A stretch of 42,140 bases of DNA, taken from NCBI GenBank assembly GCA_046756945.1, contig JBHHXI010000003.1, forward strand, positions 1 through 42,140. Reading direction: 5' to 3'. Positions 33,409-42,140 of the stretch are shown piece after piece. The position numbers and the translations under genes are program-made. Source of the stretch: JACZQZ01 sp046756945 (GTDB taxonomy: Bacteria > Pseudomonadota > Alphaproteobacteria > Rhodospirillales > 2-02-FULL-58-16). Under the pieces are notes generated by a model. That model saw only the letters and a list, made by a program, of their open reading frames with translations, was not told the DNA's origin and ran no database searches. Every line of letters begins with the position of its first letter. Position 1 is the stretch's first letter.

Positions 33409-33411
33409 GGC

Positions 33412-34728
33412 TCAGCCTTCCCGCCCGTAAACGGCCCGGCCGTCGACCACGGTGCGCAGCACCCGCCCCTGCACCGGGCGGCCGTCGAAGGGCGAGTTCT
33501 TGGACTTGCTCAGCAGGTCGTCGGCGACCACCTTCCAGGCGCGGTCGGGGTCGAACAGGGTAAGGTCCGCCGGCAGGCCCTTTTCCAGCCGCCCGGCGCT
33601 GAGCCCCAGCAGGTCCGCCGGCGCGCACGTAAGCAGGCGCAGCACGTCGGTAAGCGACATCTGCCCGTTCTGATAGAACTCGAGCGACACCGGCAGCAGG
33701 GTCTCGAGGCCGATGCCGCCGCAGGCGGCCTGGGCGAAGGGCAGACGCTTGGCGTCCTCGTCGTGGGGGGCGTGATCGGAGGCGATGGCATCGATGGTGC
33801 CGTTCTTCAACCCGTCGACCACCGCCTGGCGGTCGGCCTCGGCGCGCAGCGGCGGCGACAGCTTGGCGAAGGTCCGGTAATCGCCGACCGCGGTCTCGTT
33901 GAGGGCGAAATAGGGCGGCGCCGTGTCGCAGGTTACGTTCAACCCGCGGGCCTTGGCCCGGGCCACGGCTTCGATGGCCTCGGCGGTGGAGACGTGGGCG
34001 AAATGGATCCGCCCGCCGGTCAGTTCGGCCAGGCGGATGTCCCTCTCCACGATGATGATCTCGGCGGCGCGCGGGATGCCCTGCAGGCCCAGCCGGGTCG
34101 CCGTTTCGCCGGCGTTCATGGCGCCGTCCTCGGCGAGGCTCGATTCCTCCGGGTGCTGGACGATCAACAGCCGGTAGGTGCCGGCGTAGCCGAGCGCCCG
34201 GCGCATGACCTGGGCGTCGCCCACCGCCTTGACGCCGTCGGTGAAGGCGACCGCCCCGGCCTCGGCCAGCATGCCCATTTCGGCCAGGGCCCGGCCCTCC
34301 AGGCCCTTGGTCACGGCGCCGTAGCAGTATACCTTGGCCAGCCCCACCAGGCGCGCCCGGCGGGCGATGAACTCCACCACCGACATGTCGTCGATCACCG
34401 GATCGGTGTTGGGCAGGCACACCATCGTCGTGATGCCGCCGGCCGTCGCCGCCCGTCCCCCCGACGCCAGCGTGCCCTTGTGTTCGTCCCCCGGCTCGCG
34501 CAACTGCACGCGGATGTCGACAAGCCCCGGGGCCAGGCAGTGGCCGCCGCAGTCGACCACCTTGATGCCCTCGGGCACCCCGTCGTCGAACAGCCCGGCG
34601 CCGACGTCGGCGATGACCTCGCCCTCGGTCAGCAAGGCCCCGGGCGCGTCCAGGCCCGAGGCCGGGTCCACCAGGCGGGCGTTGACGTAGGCCACCCGGC
34701 CCAGGGATTCGCTGGGCTTGCCCGCCAT
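33412..34728 (-). CDS. pyrC: Dihydroorotase-like protein, probably inactive (PyrC/PyrX type)
   Basis: A 438-residue amidohydrolase-fold protein beside pyrB. In active enzymes the metal-binding motif near strand 1 is DxHxHxR; here LVDIRVQLREPG (69-80) has Arg73 and Gln75 instead of the two His, so the first metal site is lost. The later SDHAPHDED (about 295-303) and HFAHVST (His in strand 6) are kept. This is the pattern of non-catalytic dihydroorotase homologues that form a structural complex with ATCase, as known for Pseudomonas PyrC'. A separate active dihydroorotase should then exist elsewhere. It overlaps the pyrB stop by one base (TGATG), so the two are made together. Confidence 0.85.
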   Translation of the reverse strand: MAGKPSESLGRVAYVNARLVDPASGLDAPGALLTEGEVIADVGAGLFDDGVPEGIKVVDCGGHCLAPGLVDIRVQLREPGDEHKGTLASGGRAATAGGITTMVCLPNTDPVIDDMSVVEFIARRARLVGLAKVYCYGAVTKGLEGRALAEMGMLAEAGAVAFTDGVKAVGDAQVMRRALGYAGTYRLLIVQHPEESSLAEDGAMNAGETATRLGLQGIPRAAEIIIVERDIRLAELTGGRIHFAHVSTAEAIEAVARAKARGLNVTCDTAPPYFALNETAVGDYRTFAKLSPPLRAEADRQAVVDGLKNGTIDAIASDHAPHDEDAKRLPFAQAACGGIGLETLLPVSLEFYQNGQMSLTDVLRLLTCAPADLLGLSAGRLEKGLPADLTLFDPDRAWKVVADDLLSKSKNSPFDGRPVQGRVLRTVVDGRAVYGREG

Positions 34729-35699
34729 CAGAGGTTCCTCTGCTCGGTGTCGGGCAGGTCGGGGGTGAGGAGCTCGAGGCAGGCCATGCGCACGGCCACG
34801 CCCATCTCCACCTGCTCGCGGATGGCGCTGCGGCCGAAGTCGTCGGCCACTTCCGAATCGATCTCCACGCCCCGGTTCATCGGGCCGGGGTGCATGACGA
34901 GGGCGTCCGGCTTGGCGCTGGCGAGCTTTTCATAGTCGAGGCCGAAGAAGTGGAAATATTCGCGGATGGACGGGAAAAAGTTGCTGTGCATGCGCTCGCT
35001 TTGCAGGCGCAGCATCATGACGATGTCGCAGTCCTCCAGGCCCTCGTTCATGTCGTGGAAGACCTCCACGCCGAGCCGTTCCACGCCCTCCGGGACCAGG
35101 GTCCTGGGCGCGATCAGGCGCACCCGCGCCCCCATGGTGCTGAGCAGGTGGATGTTGGACCGGGCGACGCGCGAATGCAGGATGTCCCCGCAGATGGCCA
35201 CCTTGAGGCCCTGCAGCCGGCCCGTGCGCCGGCGGATGGTCGCCGCGTCGAGCAGCGCCTGCGTCGGGTGTTCGTGGCTTCCGTCTCCGGCGTTGATGAC
35301 CGCGCAGTTGACCTTCTCCGACAACAGCTTGGCGGCGCCGGCATCGGGATGGCGCACGACCAGGACATCGGGATGCATGGCGTTCAGCGTCATCGCCGTG
35401 TCGATCAGGGTCTCGCCCTTCTTGATCGAGCTGGTCGACACCGACATGTTGATGACGTCGCCGCCGAGGCGCTTGCCGGCCAGCTCGAACGAGGTGCGCG
35501 TGCGGGTCGAAGCCTCGAAAAACAGATTGATGATGGTGCGCCCGCGCAGCACCGACTTCTTCTTGTCGATCTGGCGGTTCTGCTCGACGTAGGACTCGGA
35601 GCGGTCGAGCAGAAGCGTTATGTCGTCCGGCGACAGGCCTTCGATGCCAAGCAGGTGGCGGTGCGCAAACTGAACGGTGTCCGAGGCGCCATCGATCAT
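34728..35699 (-). CDS. pyrB: Aspartate carbamoyltransferase catalytic subunit
   Basis: A 323-residue cytosolic enzyme that condenses carbamoyl phosphate with aspartate in pyrimidine synthesis. FFEASTRTRTSFE (60-72) holds the carbamoyl-phosphate loop STRTRTS (64-70). SVSTSSIKKGET is the lysine loop, HPTQALLD near 143-150 closes the carbamoyl site and VMHPGPMNRGVEID is the aspartate-side loop. The gene lacks a pyrI partner, so it is likely assembled with the dihydroorotase-like protein encoded downstream. Its ATG lies only 8 bases beyond the end of a good -10 element, which predicts an almost leaderless message. Confidence 0.96.
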   Translation of the reverse strand: MIDGASDTVQFAHRHLLGIEGLSPDDITLLLDRSESYVEQNRQIDKKKSVLRGRTIINLFFEASTRTRTSFELAGKRLGGDVINMSVSTSSIKKGETLIDTAMTLNAMHPDVLVVRHPDAGAAKLLSEKVNCAVINAGDGSHEHPTQALLDAATIRRRTGRLQGLKVAICGDILHSRVARSNIHLLSTMGARVRLIAPRTLVPEGVERLGVEVFHDMNEGLEDCDIVMMLRLQSERMHSNFFPSIREYFHFFGLDYEKLASAKPDALVMHPGPMNRGVEIDSEVADDFGRSAIREQVEMGVAVRMACLELLTPDLPDTEQRNL

Positions 35700-35707
35700 G
35701 AAACGGC

Positions 35708-35737
35708 ACTATAAGACCGGCGCGCCGAACAGCGCAA
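35708..35737 (-). promoter_or_regulatory. Candidate pyrB promoter, leaderless geometry
   Basis: On the minus strand TTGCGC (35737-35732), an 18-base spacer and TATAGT (35713-35708, 5 of 6) form a sigma-70 promoter. The -10 ends 8 bases before the pyrB ATG, so transcription would start 0-2 bases before the start codon. No Shine-Dalgarno is present between them. Leaderless messages are common in alphaproteobacteria. Confidence 0.45.
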
Positions 35738-36044
35738 GGCGGGACCCCCGCCGGCGCGACGGCGGGTGGGTGGCCCACCGGTGAACCACGGCACCCCTCG
35801 CCGCCCCGTCGGGAAATGTCGCGGAACGGTCCCCATATGCACCTTAACCCTATGCCGGAACCCTGTGCCGGCCGGTGACGACGCCGGGGAAACGGCGTCG
35901 AACCAGACCATTCAACGGGCTGCTGAAGAACTGTCATATGGCGCACATGAAGGTTTTCCGGCATTCCGCGGGAGGCATTGCGGCCCGACACAAGCCGTTG
36001 ACCGAGGCCTTCGGGCGGGCCTCCCGCCCGCAGGCCGCACGGCC
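35738..36044. other. Divergent intergenic region between pyrB and diguanylate cyclase
   Basis: The 345-base gap between pyrB and the cyclase gene holds no gene I can support. It includes the pyrB promoter at its left end and GGGCTGCTGAAGAACTG at 35917-35933, a piece that resembles GGCTGCTGAAAAA near 42059 and may be a remnant of a dispersed repeat. A short GC inverted repeat GGCGGGCCTCCCGCC lies near 36013-36029. No convincing cyclase promoter was found. Confidence 0.4.
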
Positions 36045-38492
36045 ATGACGTCCTTCGTTTCCATGTCCCTCAGGGCCGCCGTTCCGCTTCTCTTGATCGG
36101 ATTCTCCGGGTTATTGATTGCCTTCACCCTGTTCCACAGCGTGCCCGAGGTGGAGAGGGAGGTGGAGGAAAAAGCGCGCCGGCTGGTTTCCAATACCCTG
36201 GGCCATCTTCGGGGCACCCTGGAGTACCTGTACCGAAAGGGTGATACGGAAGGGGCACGGCGGGAGGTCGCGGACACCGGGTCCAATCCGGAACACAAGG
36301 TCGTACTGGTACTCGATGCAAACGATTCGATTATCGCGTCCAGCCGCCCGGCGTGGCTTGGCCGTGCCATCGCGGAGGTCAACACGTCCTTTGACGCCGC
36401 CGGCGCCCGGGAGGCCAGGAAGCGGCGCCTTCCACGCGTCGTCCTGGCGCCGGATCGCCGGTCCTTCCTCGGCTACGCCCCTGTAAGACTGGGGGCCGAC
36501 GGCGATGCGCCGCGGCCGTCCGCAACCGGCCTCGTATTCTTCCAGGGCGATGTCGGCCGGGCCAAGGCGGCGGCCCGCCGGCACGTCCTCGCCTACGCCA
36601 TGTACCCGCCCCTGTTCATCGGCACCCTGGCGGTGTTTTTTTGGCTGGCGTCCCACTTCATCGTCACCCGGCGATTGGCCCGGCTGCTCGGGGCGGCCGA
36701 GAAACTTGCCGGTGGCGACCTGACGGCGCGCAGCGGCCTCGAGGGCGGCGACGAACTGGGCCGGGTGGGCCGCGCCTTCGACAACGTGGCCCGCCAGATC
36801 GCCGATGCGCAGGCCCGGCTGGCGCACAGCGAGGAACGGTCCAGGGACATGGCCGAAGCGGCCTCGGACTGGTTCTGGGAAATGGACGAGAATCTGCGGT
36901 TCTCGTATTTCTCGGAACGGTTCGGCGCGGTGACGGGGGTCGATCCGGTCCACGTGCTGGGCAAGACCCGCGCCGACATGGGGAAGGGGAATATCGGCGA
37001 CAAAAAATGGCGCAGTCATCTGGCCGACCTCGAAGCGCACCGGCCGTTCCGGGATTTCCGCTACACGTTCTATTCGCCCGATGGCCGGACGCTCCATCTC
37101 AGGATCAGCGGCAGGCCGGTCTTCGACGCCGACGGGGTGTTCCGGGGCTATCGCGGCGTCGGTACCGACATCACTTCGCGCCAACGGGCGGAAGAGGCGC
37201 TGCGCGAGAGCGAGGAACGTCTGCGGGCGGTCATCGACAGCATGGTCATCGGCGTCATCACCATCGACGAGCAGGGCGTCGTCCAATCCTTCAGTCCGGG
37301 GGCCGAGCGCATGTTCGGATTTGCGCCGGGCGAGGTGGTGGGCAATAACGTCCGGATGCTCATGCCCGGGCCCCACCGTTCCGCGCACGACGGCTACATC
37401 GCCAACTATCTGACTACCGGGGAGGCCAGGATCATCGGCATGGGCCGCCAGGTCGACGGCCGGCGCAAGGACGGCTCCACGTTTCCAATGGAGCTGGAGG
37501 TCGGTGAAATGATGGCCGGCGGGCGGCGCCTGTTCTCCGGCGTCGTCCGGGACATCACCGTGCGCAAACAGGCCGAGGCGTCGCTGCGCGAGAGCGAGGC
37601 GCGGTTCAGGGCCGTCGTCGATCACTCGCCGGCCAAGATCCACATCAAGGATGCACAGGGGCGCTATACCCTGATCAACCGGGAAGCGGAGAAGCTGTTC
37701 GGCGTCACCGACGAAGAAGGCCGGGGCAAAACCTCCCACGAATTATTCCCCGAGGAGATCGCGGATTCCATCACCGCCCATGACCGCGCCGTGTTGGAAA
37801 CCGGGAGGATCGTCGAGGGTGAGGAGGCATGGCCGCGCGCGGGCGGGCTCCGCACCTATCTCACGGTCAAGTTTCCGATCCTCGACGCCGCCGGTGAGAT
37901 CGTCGCCGTCGGCGCCATTGGCACCGACATCACCGAAAGCAAGAAGGCGGAGGACCGCATCCGCCACCTGGCCACCCATGACGTCCTCACCGGCCTGCCC
38001 AACCGGGCGCTCGGCATGGACCGGCTTTCACAGGCATTGGCAATGGCCAGGCGCACTGCCGCCTTGGCGGCGCTGGTGTTCGTCGATCTGGACGGCTTCA
38101 AGGGGATCAACGACACCCACGGCCACCAGGCCGGAGACCGTGTGCTCAGGGAGGTGGCCGGACGGCTGAGCGCCTGCGTCCGCGAAACCGACACGGTGGC
38201 CCGGTTCGGTGGCGACGAGTTCCTTCTCGTGCTGACCGCCATGACCGACAAGGCGGCGGTTGCCGCCGTCGTCGAAAAGGCTCTTAAATCCCTGTCCCGG
38301 TCTTTTGCCGTGAACGGGCGGGTGACGCCGCTCGGCGCCAGCATCGGCGTCGCCCTCTATCCCGGGGACGGAGAAACGCCCGAAGAGCTGCTCAGGCACG
38401 CCGACAGGGCCATGTACGCGGCCAAGGGCGACGGCAAGAACACCTACCGCTTCGCCACCCGCGAACAGGCAACGACCCCCATCAGGGCTTGA
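36045..38492 (+). CDS. Membrane diguanylate cyclase with HAMP, three PAS domains (one FixL-like) and GGDEF
   Basis: An 815-residue sensor that makes c-di-GMP. One helix (about 7-30) and a second (about 183-205) flank a periplasmic domain; then HAMP (about 205-258), PAS1 (about 268-390), PAS2 (about 393-512), PAS3 (about 515-640) and GGDEF (about 643-808). The active motif is GGDEF at 722-726 and the inhibitory I-site RETD lies at 713-716, so product feedback is expected. PAS2 has LMPGPHRSAHDGYIANY, GEARIIGMGRQV and RKDGSTFPMELEVGEM, the FixL pattern: His448 matches the heme-binding His200 of Bradyrhizobium FixL and Arg468 matches Arg220; the Arg206 position is Asn. No EAL domain is present. 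The ATG at 36045 is preferred over upstream in-frame starts. Confidence 0.9.
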   Translation: MTSFVSMSLRAAVPLLLIGFSGLLIAFTLFHSVPEVEREVEEKARRLVSNTLGHLRGTLEYLYRKGDTEGARREVADTGSNPEHKVVLVLDANDSIIASSRPAWLGRAIAEVNTSFDAAGAREARKRRLPRVVLAPDRRSFLGYAPVRLGADGDAPRPSATGLVFFQGDVGRAKAAARRHVLAYAMYPPLFIGTLAVFFWLASHFIVTRRLARLLGAAEKLAGGDLTARSGLEGGDELGRVGRAFDNVARQIADAQARLAHSEERSRDMAEAASDWFWEMDENLRFSYFSERFGAVTGVDPVHVLGKTRADMGKGNIGDKKWRSHLADLEAHRPFRDFRYTFYSPDGRTLHLRISGRPVFDADGVFRGYRGVGTDITSRQRAEEALRESEERLRAVIDSMVIGVITIDEQGVVQSFSPGAERMFGFAPGEVVGNNVRMLMPGPHRSAHDGYIANYLTTGEARIIGMGRQVDGRRKDGSTFPMELEVGEMMAGGRRLFSGVVRDITVRKQAEASLRESEARFRAVVDHSPAKIHIKDAQGRYTLINREAEKLFGVTDEEGRGKTSHELFPEEIADSITAHDRAVLETGRIVEGEEAWPRAGGLRTYLTVKFPILDAAGEIVAVGAIGTDITESKKAEDRIRHLATHDVLTGLPNRALGMDRLSQALAMARRTAALAALVFVDLDGFKGINDTHGHQAGDRVLREVAGRLSACVRETDTVARFGGDEFLLVLTAMTDKAAVAAVVEKALKSLSRSFAVNGRVTPLGASIGVALYPGDGETPEELLRHADRAMYAAKGDGKNTYRFATREQATTPIRA

Positions 38493-38547
38493 CGTTTGGC
38501 CCGCCACGGCGGCCATGGCGGCACGCGTGGCCGCCCGGACGATGGCG

Positions 38548-39030
38548 TTACGGCGCGGCCCCGGCGGCGCCGGCCAGGGCGTCCAGGGCGCCCTGCAGGA
38601 TGTAGGCGGCGGCGGCCTTGTCGATCACCTGGGCGCGGCGCCGGCGCGACATGTCCGCCTCCCTGATCAGCACGCGCTCCACCGCCGCCGTCGACAGGCG
38701 TTCGTCCCAGAACGCGATCGGCATATCCATCCGCTCCAGCAGGTTGGCGGCGAACCGGCGCACCGACTGACAGCGCCGGCCTTCGGTGCCGTCCATCTGG
38801 ACCGGCAGCCCGATGACCAGGCCGCCGACGCCGTGCTCGTCGATGGTCCGGCGCAGGCGCTCGGCGTCCTTCGCGAACGTGGTGCGCCGCAGCGTCCGGT
38901 AGGGCGTGGCGATGGTGCGGGTGACATCGGAAAGCGCCAGCCCGACCGTCTTCGACCCTACGTCGAGGCCGAGAAGGCGGCTGTCGGGCGCAAGCTGCGC
39001 CGTCAGCTCCTGCAAGGTCGTGACTGCCAT
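38548..39030 (-). CDS. ruvX: RuvX/YqgF-family nuclease (Holliday junction resolvase-like)
   Basis: A 160-residue RNase H-fold nuclease. YqgF family members act in 16S rRNA 5'-end processing and may cut Holliday junctions. Family motifs are clear: LLGLDVGSKTVGLALSD (19-35) with the first catalytic Asp, LVIGLPVQMDGTEG and FWDERLSTAAVERVL, and an AAYILQGALD tail with the last acidic residue. It converges with the diguanylate cyclase (55 bases between stops) and is divergent from the SH3-domain gene. It stands alone rather than with yqgE. Confidence 0.92.
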   Translation of the reverse strand: MAVTTLQELTAQLAPDSRLLGLDVGSKTVGLALSDVTRTIATPYRTLRRTTFAKDAERLRRTIDEHGVGGLVIGLPVQMDGTEGRRCQSVRRFAANLLERMDMPIAFWDERLSTAAVERVLIREADMSRRRRAQVIDKAAAAYILQGALDALAGAAGAAP

Positions 39031-39255
39031 GGGACCCGTTCCGCCCGCTCGTTGCCGGCGCCGGCCACAGTACTGCCCCCGAGCCGGCGAAGTCGAGCCC
39101 GCACCGGGCCCCGGGCGCGACCGGGAAAAGACAGTGGAGGGAACCCGTCCGGTCGACTATCATGCCCGGTAACCCATTGGTATTCCTGATCCTTGCCGGG
39201 TGGGGGCTGACACGACATGGGGATGGCTGCCGCCCGTCGCCGGAAAAAGCGAGCC

Positions 39256-40038
39256 ATGCGGTTTCGTATTGCGGTTCTGGTCCTGGTTGCCGGCCTCGTC
39301 CATGCCGGGGCCGTCGGCGCGCAGGAAACGTTCCTCGGCGTTGCCGTGGAGCCGGCCTCGGGGACCTACCTGGTGTTGAAGCCGGTCAACATCCGCGCCG
39401 GGCCGACGACCAGTGCCAAGCGCCTCGGGCGCCTGAAGAAGGGCGAGAAGGTCCACGCGGTCGGCCAGGCCGCGGACGCCGCGTGGCTGGCCGTGACAAA
39501 GGACGGCAAGGACCTGGGGTTCGTCTACGCATCCGTGCTGCTTCCGCTGATCGACGGCTTCCTGGCCGGGGACCTCACCGGGAAGGCGACCGTTCCCGGC
39601 GGGCCGTCTTGCGATTACGCCGTCCATTTCGAGGGCAAGAGCGCGGTCGAGGGCGAATTCTTCGAAATCGCCGATTACGAGGTCACCTACCGCTGCGACA
39701 ACAAGGGCGCGAAGATCGACATTCCGGCCCTCATGTTCATCACCGAGGCGCCCTACAACCTGTCGCAAAACCAGGTCTACCAGATCAGCATCGACATCCT
39801 GGAGATCGAAAACGGCTATGACGAGATCTTCTCCACAATCCTGCTGTATAAGCGCAAGGAAGAGAAAGTCGTGTTCGACAGCGTCACCCTGAAGGAATTC
39901 CGCGCCGTGCCGCCGGTCGCGGAAAGACCGGCCAAGACCGTCGGCGATGCGCTCGCCGCGGCGGTCGAGATCGCCCCCGGCGCATGGAACAGCGAGGTGT
40001 GGGAGGTCCTCGCCCGGGCCCAGGGTCCAGGACACTAA
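39256..40038 (+). CDS. Exported SH3-domain protein of unknown function
   Basis: A 260-residue periplasmic protein. ATG 39256 opens a signal peptide (MRFRIAVLVLVAGLVHAG, cut near VGA-QE). ATG 39217 would add a basic 13-residue start and is possible; neither has a strong ribosome site. Residues about 38-95 form a bacterial SH3 domain (YLVLKPVNIRAGPTTSAKRLGRLKKGEKV then WLAVTKDGKDLGFVYASVL), which usually binds peptidoglycan or other wall polymers. The second half (about 110-235) is beta-rich, with two cysteines (in SCDYAVHF and YRCDN) that may pair. No catalytic motif is seen. It precedes gatC on the same strand, with about 160 bases between. Confidence 0.75.
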   Translation: MRFRIAVLVLVAGLVHAGAVGAQETFLGVAVEPASGTYLVLKPVNIRAGPTTSAKRLGRLKKGEKVHAVGQAADAAWLAVTKDGKDLGFVYASVLLPLIDGFLAGDLTGKATVPGGPSCDYAVHFEGKSAVEGEFFEIADYEVTYRCDNKGAKIDIPALMFITEAPYNLSQNQVYQISIDILEIENGYDEIFSTILLYKRKEEKVVFDSVTLKEFRAVPPVAERPAKTVGDALAAAVEIAPGAWNSEVWEVLARAQGPGH

Positions 40039-40197
40039 TCAGGGGCCGGCGATCCACAGTGCCGTCGCCGGCCTCCCCCACCGGCGTCCCCTTTCCCGCC
40101 CGGCCCCAAGGGTGTTACCTTCCCGGCCGCGCCCCGGAGACCATGTCCCGTTTTCCCGTTTTCCGGGGCGCCCGTGCTTTTCGTGGAGACGCGACCC

Positions 40198-40481
40198 ATG
40201 GCGCTGGACAAGGCCACCGTCAAGACCATCGCCTTCCTCGCCCGCATCAAGGTGCCGGACGAGGACCTGGAACACCTGGCCGGCGAGCTGTCGAACATCC
40301 TCGGCTGGGTCGAGCAGCTGGGCGAGGTGGACACCGAAGGTGTCGAGCCCATGACCAGCGGCGCCGAGATGACCTCGCCCGAACGCGAGGACTCGGTGAC
40401 CGACGGCGACGCACGGGACCAGGTGCTGGCCAACGCGCCGGAGGCCGACGACGGCTTCTACGCCGTCCCCAAGGTGATCGA

Positions 40482-40485
<4 letters not shown>
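40198..40485 (+). CDS. gatC: Asp-tRNA(Asn)/Glu-tRNA(Gln) amidotransferase subunit GatC
   Basis: A 95-residue subunit that stabilises GatA-GatB in the tRNA-dependent transamidation that makes Gln-tRNA or Asn-tRNA. It has the pattern MALDKATVKTIAFLARIKV, then LSNILGWVEQLGEVDTEGVEPM and REDSVTDG. ATG 40198 follows a GGAG site; ATG 40174 would add eight residues. The stop overlaps the gatA start (ATGA), showing translational coupling. The leader from 40039 is pyrimidine-rich, with no promoter I can support. Confidence 0.94.
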
Positions 40486-41966
<1,481 letters not shown>

Positions 41967-42053
41967 AGGCCGTGGCTTGGATTGATCATGCAAGGTTCTC
42001 AATGCCTCCGTTTGCGCTACCGATGATTACGTGATCGGGTAGGCTGGTAAGGT

Positions 42054-42130
42054 TTAGCAGGCTGCTGAAAAAGGGCGTTGCTGGTACCTTATGCTTCGAG
42101 ACGGCGCTCCGCGCCTCCTCAGCATGAGGG
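42054..42130. repeat. REP-like palindromic repeat after gatA
   Basis: An imperfect palindrome occupies 42087-42130: CCTTATGCTTCGAGACGGCGC pairs with GCGCCTCCTCAGCATGAGG around a short centre. Pieces such as CCTCATGCTGAGGAGGCGC and GTCTCGAAGCAT are characteristic of a dispersed intergenic repeat that is very common in alphaproteobacterial genomes. It is preceded by AGCAGGCTGCTGAAAAA (42056-42072). The element continues toward the window edge, so its right boundary is not known. Confidence 0.6.
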
Positions 42131-42140
42131 GTAAGTGTTT

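Overview
This is a GC-rich stretch of chromosome from a free-living alphaproteobacterium, most plausibly in or near the Rhodospirillales. The evidence is gene content and order: divK, an RpoH-type sigma factor beside rluD, a cysteine-free L33 (rpmG), the pyrB-pyrC-plsY-dprA-topA-rnr series, a hisZ regulatory subunit beside purA, and a LexA-type site of the alphaproteobacterial form GTTC-N7-GTTC. The lineage call is inference; no 16S or marker tree is available. The window is mostly vertical core genome, with no prophage, transposase or CRISPR array.

Layout. 0-1.7 kb: a small glycine-zipper lipoprotein translationally coupled to a family 2 glycosyltransferase. 1.7-5.3 kb: a small conserved protein, tRNA-Glu(CUC), threonine aldolase, a JAMM metalloprotease overlapping a membrane-anchored protein, and divergent rluD. 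5.4-8.9 kb: rpoH, then a convergent pair made of a large membrane-tailed pseudokinase and a small polytopic membrane protein. 9.0-12.4 kb: purA, hisZ and an exported protein. 12.8-17.7 kb: an M1-type metallopeptidase and a ChaN/PDZ protein (overlapping by 4 bases), with a divergent gamma-glutamyltransferase. 17.7-22.7 kb: an envelope-glycan group with two zinc-ribbon SAM methyltransferases, a GT-C type membrane glycosyltransferase and a polyprenyl-phosphate-type GT2. 22.9-24.7 kb: a CRP-like regulator, a tiny secreted-peptide gene with a canonical CRP-type operator and its own terminator, divK and rpmG. 24.8-35.7 kb: a leftward series pyrB-pyrC-plsY, then dprA-topA-rnr-S41 protease behind an apparent internal SOS promoter. 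36.0-38.5 kb: a membrane diguanylate cyclase with a FixL-like putative heme PAS domain. 38.5-42.0 kb: ruvX, an SH3-like exported protein, gatC-gatA, then a REP-like palindromic repeat at the window edge.

How parts may work together. The most interesting unit is the CRP-like regulator at 22883-23581 followed by a perfect TGTGA-N6-TCACA palindrome, a leader hairpin, a 47-residue secreted peptide and a strong intrinsic terminator: a compact, apparently undescribed cAMP/CRP-type small-gene module. Others are the predicted oxygen-sensing diguanylate cyclase, the pseudokinase/membrane-protein pair, the LexA box embedded in a dprA-topA-rnr promoter, a dihydroorotase homologue that lacks its metal-binding HxH, and a pyrB promoter placed so close to the ATG that the message would be leaderless. 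All functions are inferred from sequence reading only; no database search was run.
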